5,107 nt of DNA from JAOUEA01 sp040511595 (lineage in GTDB: Bacteria > Actinomycetota > UBA4738 > HRBIN12), in contig JBEVGU010000002.1 in the NCBI GenBank assembly GCA_040511595.1, forward strand, positions 1 to 5,107, in the 5' to 3' direction. The notes below the pieces were generated by a model. It was not told where the DNA came from and ran no database searches. It worked only from the letters and a program-made list of their open reading frames with translations. The translations under genes and the position numbers were made by a program. Below, piece by piece: positions 1 to 5,107 of the stretch; the first letter of the stretch is position 1, and each line of letters opens with the position of its first letter.

Positions 1-918
1 GGGGACGGCGTCGTCGATCGTGACCGACTGTGCCGGGTTCGTCCCCCACGAGACATGCGGCCGCAACGCTGCGGCGTCGATCGTGATCTCCGCGTCGAAG
101 CTCGCACCGTCGTCGGTCGGGAGGGAACGCCAATCGTCGAGCGCGCGCTCCCAGTCAGGACCGGATGGGGCGTGCGGCCTCCCCTCGAGGTAGCCGAACG
201 TCGTGTCGTCGGGGGCCACCATGCCGGCTCGGGCGCCGGCTTCGATCGACATGTTGCAGATCGTCATCCGGCCCTCCATCGAGAGCGCGCGGATCGCGGC
301 CCCGCGGTATTCGAGGACGTGGCCAACCCCGCCCCCGGTCCCGATCCGGTAGATGATGCCGAGGATCACGTCCTTGGCGCCGCAGCCCGCGGGCAGCTCG
401 CCGTCGACCGTGATCGCCATCGTCTTGGCCGGGGCCTGCTGAATCGTCTGCGTGGCGAGCACGTGCTCGACCTCGCTGGTGCCGATCCCGAACGCGAGCG
501 CGCCGAACGCGCCGTGCGTCGACGTGTGCGAATCGCCGCAGACGATCGTGAGACCGGGCTGTGTGTAGCCCATCTCCGGGCCGATCACGTGCACGATCCC
601 CTGGCCCGCCGATCCCCACGGGTAGAGGGTGATGTCGAACTCCTTCGCGTTCGTCGCCAGGGCATCCATCTGGCGCGCGCTCGTCTCGTCCGTGACCGGC
701 CCGTCGGTCGTCGGCACGTTGTGGTCCATCGTCGCTACCGTGAGGTGGGGACGGCGGACGCGGCGGCCGGCGAGCCGGAGGGCTTCGAAGGCCTGCGGGC
801 TGGTCACCTCATGGACGAGATGGAGGTCGACGTAGAGGAGATCGGGCTCGCCGTCGGCTCGGTGGACGACGTGGCGGTCCCAGACCTTCTGGGCCAACGT
901 CTTCGACTCGGCGGGCAT
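1..918 (-). CDS. leuC: 3-isopropylmalate dehydratase large subunit LeuC, N-terminal 306 residues (3' end cut by window edge)
   Basis: LeuC, with the small subunit LeuD, isomerises 2-isopropylmalate to 3-isopropylmalate in cytosolic leucine biosynthesis, using a [4Fe-4S] cluster. The frame is open from the ATG at 918 to base 1 without a stop. Visible family blocks are the N-terminal KVWDRHVV (residues 11-18), LLYVDLHLVHEVTSPQAF (27-44), the DHNVPT motif (65-70), QGIVHVIGPE (106-115), and the strongly conserved VCGDSHTSTHGAFGALAFG (126-144) followed by GTSEVEHVLATQ. Further on are GTGGG, the EYRG and ALSMEGRMTICNMSIEAGARAG blocks. The family is about 465-470 residues, so roughly 160 are missing, including the three cluster-binding cysteines of the C-terminal half, which therefore cannot be checked here. 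The start is supported by an AGGAG at 926-930, seven bases upstream. No leuD is in the window; it would be expected further left. No frameshift is seen. Confidence 0.97.
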   Translation of the reverse strand, partial: MPAESKTLAQKVWDRHVVHRADGEPDLLYVDLHLVHEVTSPQAFEALRLAGRRVRRPHLTVATMDHNVPTTDGPVTDETSARQMDALATNAKEFDITLYPWGSAGQGIVHVIGPEMGYTQPGLTIVCGDSHTSTHGAFGALAFGIGTSEVEHVLATQTIQQAPAKTMAITVDGELPAGCGAKDVILGIIYRIGTGGGVGHVLEYRGAAIRALSMEGRMTICNMSIEAGARAGMVAPDDTTFGYLEGRPHAPSGPDWERALDDWRSLPTDDGASFDAEITIDAAALRPHVSWGTNPAQSVTIDDAVP

Positions 919-956
919 GTATGGGCTCCTGACCGTCGCTTCCGGTTGTTCCACAT

Positions 957-972
957 AGGCGCCTTGGCGCCT
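957..972. repeat. Perfect 16-bp palindrome between the aldo/keto reductase and leuC
   Basis: The sequence reads AGGCGCC-TT-GGCGCCT, two 7-base arms around two bases, lying 2 bases after the reductase stop and about 38 bases before the leuC start. As RNA on the minus strand it could form a 6-bp GC-rich stem with a CAAG loop. No run of U follows (the next bases are ATGTGGAACA), so it is not a canonical intrinsic terminator. It could be a DNA operator, an mRNA-end or processing hairpin, or chance in GC-rich DNA. The role is unproven. Confidence 0.45.
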
Positions 973-974
973 CG

Positions 975-1946
975 CTACCAGGCGTAGGCCTCGGGCGCGG
1001 GGCCGCCGGGTCCGGGGAAGATCTCGTCGAGCTTCCGGAGGACATCCTCGTCCAACCCGACTTCGAGGGCACGGAAGGAGCTCTCGAGCTGCTCCTCGGT
1101 CCGCGGGCCGATGATGGGGGCGGTCACCCCCGGCTGGTGGAGGAGCCACGCGAGCGCCACGTCGGAGGGGCGCTCCCCCAGATCGGCGCACACCTTCTCC
1201 CAGCGGTCCAGGCGGTCCCGGTCCTTGTCGATCTCGTCCTGCATGTACTCGGACGAGCGGCGACCCTCGTCGACCTTCTTGAGTGCCCCCGCCAGCAGCC
1301 CGCCCGCCAGCGGGCTGTAGCAGATCAGCCCCATCCCATACTCCTGGACCGCAGGGATCACCTCGAGCTCGATCGTGCGCTCGGCGAGGTTGTAGATGGA
1401 CTGCTCGGTCGCGAGCCCGACCGTGTGCCACTTGCTCGCGATCTCGTTCGCCCTCGCGATGTGCCACCCGGCGAAGTTCGACGATCCGACATAGAGGATC
1501 TTCCCCTCGCTCTTCAGCTGATCCATCGCCTCCCAGATCTCGTTCCACCAGGCGTTCCGATCGATGTGGTGCATCTGGTAAACGTCGATGTAGTCGGTCT
1601 GTAGGCGCCGCAGCGATCCTTCGCAGGCGCGCCGGATCGCGAGCTTCGAGAGGCGCGACTCGTTCGGCCACTCGGCCATCTGCCCGTAGACCTTGGTGGC
1701 GAGAACGACCTTCTCCCGCCGACCTCCGCCCTTGGCGAACCAGTCGCCGAGGATCCGCTCCGTGGAGCCGACGCCGAGGTGGCGCCCGTACACGTTCGCG
1801 GTGTCGAAGAAGTTGATGCCCTCCGCGATCGCAGCGTCCATGATCCGGTGCGACTCGTCCTCGGGCGTGTGCGGCCCGAAGTTCATCGTGCCCAGGCAGA
1901 GACGGGAGACGACCAGCCCGAGCCGACCTACGTGCGTGTACTCCAC
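975..1946 (-). CDS. Aldo/keto reductase, NAD(P)H-dependent, 323 aa
   Basis: This is a complete cytosolic (alpha/beta)8-barrel aldo/keto reductase, expected to reduce aldehydes or ketones with NADPH; the substrate cannot be told from sequence. The catalytic tetrad of the family is visible: Asp48 and Tyr53 in FFDTANVYG, Lys85 in ATKVYG, and His126 in DVYQMHHID. Cofactor-barrel landmarks follow: VGSSNFAGW (153-161), Gln182 in EQSIYNL, CYSPLAGGLLAG (209-220) and the phosphate-binding PIIGPRT (277-283). The length is normal, and the opening (YTHVGRLGLVVSRLCLGTMNFG) matches where the family begins, which supports the GTG at 1944-1946. No clear Shine-Dalgarno precedes it. The start lies 9 bases after the MFS stop and in the same frame (TAG ACT CGA CCC GTG), which suggests translation coupled to the transporter. 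The pairing with an exporter could mean detoxification or modification of a small molecule, but that is inference. Confidence 0.95.
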   Translation of the reverse strand: MEYTHVGRLGLVVSRLCLGTMNFGPHTPEDESHRIMDAAIAEGINFFDTANVYGRHLGVGSTERILGDWFAKGGGRREKVVLATKVYGQMAEWPNESRLSKLAIRRACEGSLRRLQTDYIDVYQMHHIDRNAWWNEIWEAMDQLKSEGKILYVGSSNFAGWHIARANEIASKWHTVGLATEQSIYNLAERTIELEVIPAVQEYGMGLICYSPLAGGLLAGALKKVDEGRRSSEYMQDEIDKDRDRLDRWEKVCADLGERPSDVALAWLLHQPGVTAPIIGPRTEEQLESSFRALEVGLDEDVLRKLDEIFPGPGGPAPEAYAW

Positions 1947-1955
1947 GGGTCGAGT

Positions 1956-3239
1956 CTACGCAGCCGCGGCGGAAGGCCGCTCGACGAGCGAGCCGTCGCG
2001 CTCGGGGTCCCGGGCACCTTGGACGAACATGAACACGAGCGTGATCGTCCCTCCGATCGCGCCGGCCCAGATCAGGGTGGCATCGGCACCGATCGCCTCG
2101 GCCATGGGTCCCGTGATCGCGAACGAGAGCGGGACCCCCATCGTCGAGATCATCCAATCGAGCGCGAAGACCCGCCCGAGGAGACGATCGGGAACGAGCC
2201 GTTGCACCAGGGTGACCCAGACGACCACGAGGTACGTGATCGACGCCTCCGTGACGAACGCCACGGCCATCGCCTGCCACACGGACGTGACGAATCCGAA
2301 GCCTGCCGTCCCGAACATCCCGAGCGCCCAGGCGAGGTACATCGCCGTCACGGGCTTCCGCGGGAGGGTTCCCCGCTGGCCGAACACGGCGGCGGCGATC
2401 ACCGCACCGACGCCGCCGGCACCGAACACGAAGCCGAGCGAGGACCCCTCCCCGCCGAGGTCGTTCTTGACCACGAACGGCACGAGCGTCTCCCACGGGC
2501 CCCAGACCGCGAGCAAGCTCACGGTCGCCGCGACCATCGCGATCAGGAGCCACCGCTGGCTCCGCACGTACCGGAGCCCCTCGAGCACGTCGCCGACGAA
2601 CGACCCCTGCTCCTCGTCGGTCGCCGACCGGCGACGGCTCCGCATCGCCAGGATCATCACCGACGAGAAGGCGAAGGTCGCCGCGTCCGCGAGGAACGCC
2701 ACCCCGACGTCGAACCACGTGATCAAGAGACCGCCCACCAGCGGGCCGATCAACGTCATGGCGAACGGCCGGACGAGCTGCGCCAGGGAGTTGGCCTGCA
2801 CGAGCAGGTCGGCCGGCACGATCGTGGGTGTGATCGCGGTGAAGGCCGGCTGGAACACGGCCTGTCCGGCGCCGTAGACGACGACCAACCCGATGACGAT
2901 CGGGATGGTCAGCTGATCGGTGATCGAGAGCACACCCAACGAGCCGATCGCGACGAAGCGGATCGCGTCCCCCGCGACCATCAGGACCCGCCGATCGACC
3001 CGGTCGGACAGTGCGCCGCTGGCCATCACGAGCACCACCTGCGGCAGCGACCACGCGATGCCCACCAGGGCCAACGCTCCGGGCCGATTCTCGATCGACA
3101 GGACCTGCCAGGCGATCGACACCAGGTAGATCCCGTCGCCGATCATCGAGACGGTCATCCCCGTCCAGAGGAACGCGAAGTCGCGCACCGCCAGCGGCTT
3201 CAGGATCCCGATCCGTTCGCGGAAAGGCTGGTCGCTCAC
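1956..3239 (-). CDS. MFS transporter, exporter-like (MFS_3/EntS-type), 427 aa
   Basis: An inner-membrane proton-coupled transporter of the major facilitator superfamily, resembling the MFS_3 group of drug/siderophore exporters; substrate unknown. It opens with the cytosolic LKPLAVRDFAFLW segment and first helix (about 20-47). MFS motif A is clear in the loop after helix 2: Gly75-A-L-S-Asp79-Arg80-V-D-Arg83-Arg84. The block around PAFTAITPTIVPADLLVQANSL (131-152) and GPLVGG (165-170) is typical of the group. The charged central loop at about 200-231, ending GDVLEGLRYVRSQRWL, separates two six-helix halves. The second half is hydrophobic and glycine-rich, and the protein ends in a short charged tail and AAAA. 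The start is GTG at 3237-3239; the next in-frame codon upstream of interest is a TGA at 3273-3275, with no ATG or GTG between. A GGGG at 3243-3246 offers only a weak, close ribosome site. It lies 49 bases after the cyclase gene and 9 before the reductase. Confidence 0.94.
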   Translation of the reverse strand: MSDQPFRERIGILKPLAVRDFAFLWTGMTVSMIGDGIYLVSIAWQVLSIENRPGALALVGIAWSLPQVVLVMASGALSDRVDRRVLMVAGDAIRFVAIGSLGVLSITDQLTIPIVIGLVVVYGAGQAVFQPAFTAITPTIVPADLLVQANSLAQLVRPFAMTLIGPLVGGLLITWFDVGVAFLADAATFAFSSVMILAMRSRRRSATDEEQGSFVGDVLEGLRYVRSQRWLLIAMVAATVSLLAVWGPWETLVPFVVKNDLGGEGSSLGFVFGAGGVGAVIAAAVFGQRGTLPRKPVTAMYLAWALGMFGTAGFGFVTSVWQAMAVAFVTEASITYLVVVWVTLVQRLVPDRLLGRVFALDWMISTMGVPLSFAITGPMAEAIGADATLIWAGAIGGTITLVFMFVQGARDPERDGSLVERPSAAAA

Positions 3240-3265
3240 GATCCCCGCAGCATAGGAGTCGGCGA

Positions 3266-3284
3266 GGACGGCTCAGACCCGTCC
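3266..3284. other. Small GC-rich inverted repeat in the 49-base gap between the cyclase and MFS genes
   Basis: GGACGG at 3266-3271 is complementary to CCGTCC at 3279-3284, with a 7-base loop, giving a 6-bp stem. It starts just beyond the cyclase stop codon (3289-3291). No T-tract follows on the minus strand (next bases TCGCCGACTCC), so a classic intrinsic terminator is not supported. It may partly separate expression of the signalling pair from the transporter pair, or be chance. Confidence 0.25.
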
Positions 3285-3288
3285 GCAG

Positions 3289-4020
3289 CTACCGCCAGTC
3301 GACGGTCACGACCGCGATCGGATCGGAGATGCCCTTCACGGTCACGGTACGAGTGTCCATGGTCGGGTACTGCCCGCCGACAGCGGTCTCGGCGCTCGCC
3401 ACGATCTGGTTGCCCTCCGCGAGACCGCCGATCCGAGAGGCCTCGTGGACGCCCTTCCCGGTGAAGTTCCGGCCCACCATCGTGGCGTCCGAGGCGTGGA
3501 GCCCGATCCGCACCTGCGGCGCGAAACCGGCGTTGCTGCGATGCTCGGCGAGCCCCCGCTGGATCGCGACCGCGCAGGCAAGGGCGTCGTCGGGCGACTC
3601 GAACGCGACGAAGAAGCCGTCGCCGGTGGCCACGACCTCCTCGCCTCGGTTCGCTCCGAACAACGAGCGGAGGGTCTTGTCGTGCCACGACAGGAGCGAT
3701 TGCCACGCCTCGTCCCCCATCGCCTCGAGGAGGTTCGTCGACCCGACGATGTCGGTGAACATGAACGTGCGCTGGACCCGTTGCGTGGGCGAACGGCCGC
3801 GGAGCTGCCACGGCAGGAGCTCGGCCACCTCTTCGAGGACGATCGCCTGGGTGGGACACGCCAACGCGGCCTCCCGCAACTTCTCCTCGTCCACGCTCGC
3901 GGCGTCCACCACGCCGGCCTTCCCGAAATCACCCCGATGCCAGTCGAACGCGGTGGGCGCGATCGTGATGCAGTTGCCGGCGCCGATGCACCGCGGACGA
4001 TCCACGCGCGCGCGGAGCAC
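3289..4020 (-). CDS. Ferredoxin-class III nucleotidyl cyclase fusion protein, 243 aa
   Basis: Two domains are visible. Residues 1-62 form a small ferredoxin: Cys11-IGAGN-Cys17 followed by IAPTAF, then Cys55-Pro-TQAI. The CX5C...CP spacing with Ala14 at the middle position is that of [3Fe-4S]-type (or three-Cys 4Fe-4S) actinobacterial ferredoxins such as those serving P450s. Residues about 82-243 are a class III adenylate/guanylate cyclase homology domain: FMFTDIVGST with metal Asp90, TGDGFFVAF with metal Asp134, VRIGLHASDAT (170-180), GKGVHEASRI with Arg196, and VKGISDPI near the end. Val130 sits where the substrate Lys is expected, Asn185 near the substrate Asp, and His192 in place of the transition-state Asn, so the product and even activity are uncertain. 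The GTG start at 4018-4020 shares its G with the TAG of the upstream regulator (TAGTG); an AGGGA precedes it by 7 bases. An in-frame upstream extension is rejected because it lies inside the regulator and reads as Arg/Gly-rich shadow. No membrane segment is seen, so the protein is probably cytosolic. Confidence 0.9.
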   Translation of the reverse strand: MLRARVDRPRCIGAGNCITIAPTAFDWHRGDFGKAGVVDAASVDEEKLREAALACPTQAIVLEEVAELLPWQLRGRSPTQRVQRTFMFTDIVGSTNLLEAMGDEAWQSLLSWHDKTLRSLFGANRGEEVVATGDGFFVAFESPDDALACAVAIQRGLAEHRSNAGFAPQVRIGLHASDATMVGRNFTGKGVHEASRIGGLAEGNQIVASAETAVGGQYPTMDTRTVTVKGISDPIAVVTVDWR

Positions 4021-5107
4021 TACAGGATCCCTGACTGGAAGGCGAACGCCGTAGCGTCGGCGCGCGAGGAGGCGCCGATGGTCGCGTACATCGACGAGAG
4101 ACGGCGGGCGATCTCCGTGGCAGGGACGTCGAGGCGCTCCGCGATCTCCTCGTTCGAGAGACCCTGCACGACGAGCTTCAGGAGGTCCACGTCGTCGGAA
4201 CCGACGCCCTCGACCGTCGTGTCCTTCGCCGTGCGCACGATCGGCGCCTCCGGATCGAGGGCCAAGGCGGCGAGCGCGCTCCCCGCAGGACCGCGGAACC
4301 ACCGGCGGCGGATCTCCTCATCGACGATGCGGTTCGCGATCACCGCCGCTTGCAGGCGGAGGTACGAGAGCGTCCCCGTGCGCTCCTCGTCGGTGCCGGC
4401 CGCGGTCATCGCGGCAGCCAAGGGCATGAGGATGTCGAGGTCCAGGTCCTCGTGCTGCGCTTCCTGCAAGGCGGAGACCGCGGATCGAGCCGCCTCCACG
4501 GCACGGTCCGGCTCCCCTCGGGACAAGGCGACCATCGCCAGCGCGGCGTCGGCCCTCGCCCCCCAGGGCGCATGGCCCGGCAACAGCGGGAGGAGCTCCT
4601 TCGCCCCCACCGCCGATCCCTCGGCGAGCGATAGGAGCTCCTGTTCATCGCGCTCCTTGCCGAGGGAGGCCGCGGCGAGCGCGAGGGTCGCCAGCGCCTC
4701 GCAGCGCGCCGCCGGGAGTCCTTGGTCGGCCGCCATCTGCACGGCACGCTCGAGATGCGACCGCATCCCGTCGGCATCGCCGCGTGCCGCGTCGGCCAGC
4801 CCACGCCACAGCTCCTGCTGACGCCCGCGGGCAGGCGTCGGGCTCTCGGCCACCACAGCGGCAGCGCGGTCGAGCCACGATGTCGCCTCGTCCAGGTCGC
4901 CGAGCTCGAGGTTCGACATCGCCGTGCCGCCCGCCGCGAGGAACTCGAGCTGCCGGTCGCCGATCGCGCGCGCACGTTCGTACGCCTCGGCCCCGCGGGA
5001 CAACGCGAGATCGGGGATCACCTTCGCTCGCGCGAACACGTGCACGCCGTACAGCATCTGGACCTCCGCGAAGGCGCGCTGGCTCTCGCTCGTGAACGAC
5101 GCGAGCT
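4020..5107 (-). CDS. Large TPR regulator with C-terminal LuxR-type HTH, C-terminal 361 residues (5' end cut by window edge)
   Basis: The frame is open from the right edge to the TAG at 4020-4022. The ATG at 5057 is not the start: 16 sense codons precede it in frame (LASFTSESQR...). Most of the visible part is alpha-helical, Ala/Leu/Glu-rich and made of degenerate tetratricopeptide-like repeats (for example GTAMSNLELGDLDEATSWLDRA and ALAMVALSRGEPDRAVEAA). A charged segment DEEIRRRWFRGPAGSALAALA (about 4240-4300) resembles the linker found in actinobacterial TPR-LuxR regulators. The last ~60 residues (about 4030-4200) form a GerE/LuxR helix-turn-helix: LLKLVVQGLSNEEIAERLDV, then IARRLSSMYATIGASSRADATAFA, including the recognition-helix region. 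The usual leading LTxRE is replaced by GSDDVD. Relatives often carry an N-terminal AAA ATPase and sometimes a cyclase domain, so the missing part may do so; this is inference. It overlaps the ferredoxin-cyclase gene by one base, suggesting coupled translation and a shared pathway. Confidence 0.87.
   Translation of the reverse strand, partial: LASFTSESQRAFAEVQMLYGVHVFARAKVIPDLALSRGAEAYERARAIGDRQLEFLAAGGTAMSNLELGDLDEATSWLDRAAAVVAESPTPARGRQQELWRGLADAARGDADGMRSHLERAVQMAADQGLPAARCEALATLALAAASLGKERDEQELLSLAEGSAVGAKELLPLLPGHAPWGARADAALAMVALSRGEPDRAVEAARSAVSALQEAQHEDLDLDILMPLAAAMTAAGTDEERTGTLSYLRLQAAVIANRIVDEEIRRRWFRGPAGSALAALALDPEAPIVRTAKDTTVEGVGSDDVDLLKLVVQGLSNEEIAERLDVPATEIARRLSSMYATIGASSRADATAFAFQSGIL

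Noticed and set aside
843..956. Short minus-strand frame from an ATG at 956 as a possible leader peptide for leuC
   Set aside because: It runs MWNNRKRRSG... without any Leu codons and overlaps leuC out of frame, so it does not look like a leucine attenuator leader.
919..974. Promoter for leuC
   Set aside because: No convincing -35/-10 pair is visible; TATGTG-like bases near 951-956 are too weak to call.
55..987. A 310-codon open frame on the plus strand across leuC
   Set aside because: LeuC on the minus strand is unmistakable; the plus frame is Arg/Val/Asp/Gly-rich and has no family features.
1779..3464. A 561-codon open frame on the plus strand across the MFS gene
   Set aside because: It is antisense to a clear MFS transporter; its Arg/Asp/His/Pro-rich composition is what the reverse strand of a GC-rich gene gives, and it shows no domain.
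3236..3859. A 207-codon minus-strand frame overlapping the cyclase
   Set aside because: It is an alternative frame of the cyclase gene, Arg-rich and without any domain.
4021..4302. N-terminal extension of the ferredoxin-cyclase to an ATG at 4302
   Set aside because: The added residues are Arg/Gly-rich shadow of the LuxR-HTH region; the GTG at 4020 overlapping the upstream stop places the ferredoxin at its usual start.
3445..4821. A 458-codon open frame on the plus strand across the cyclase and regulator genes
   Set aside because: It is antisense to two recognisable genes, shows low-complexity shadow composition and has no recognisable domain.
5055..5057. ATG at 5057 as the start of the TPR-LuxR gene
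   Set aside because: The frame stays open to the window edge with TPR-like sequence before this codon, so it is an internal Met of a longer protein.

Overview
The window is GC-rich and densely coded. All five genes lie on the minus strand, so transcription runs from high to low coordinates. Three of the four visible starts are GTG, and the proteins (an actinobacterial-style LeuC N-terminus, a TPR/LuxR-type regulator and CX5C ferredoxin-type sequence) suggest a high-GC bacterium, most likely an actinobacterium or a close uncultured relative. That assignment is inferred from protein style and base composition; there is no rRNA or other taxonomic marker.

In order of transcription the layout is: (1) 5107-4020, the C-terminal part of a large TPR regulator ending in a divergent LuxR-type helix-turn-helix, with its N-terminus outside the window; (2) 4020-3289, a short protein joining a ferredoxin domain of the CX5C...CP type to a class III nucleotidyl cyclase domain, with a GTG start that overlaps the regulator's TAG by one base; (3) 3239-1956, a 12-helix MFS exporter-like transporter; (4) 1946-975, an NADPH-type aldo/keto reductase starting 9 bases after the transporter stop; (5) 918-1, the first 306 codons of leuC (3-isopropylmalate dehydratase large subunit), with its own good Shine-Dalgarno sequence and cut by the left edge.

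Gaps between genes are 0, 49, 9 and 56 bases, so a single long transcript is possible. The functional logic looks like at least two modules: a regulator/ferredoxin-cyclase pair that could sense redox or iron-sulfur status and signal, and a transporter/reductase pair. leuC is a housekeeping gene that may simply be next in line. The two larger gaps each hold a GC-rich inverted repeat without a U-tract. No RNA genes, mobile elements, CRISPR arrays or stretches over 300 bases without a gene were seen.

The most unusual item is the ferredoxin-cyclase fusion. Its cyclase domain keeps both metal-binding aspartates but has replacements at the substrate-specifying and transition-state positions, and its iron-sulfur motif has Ala where a 4Fe-4S ferredoxin would have the middle Cys.
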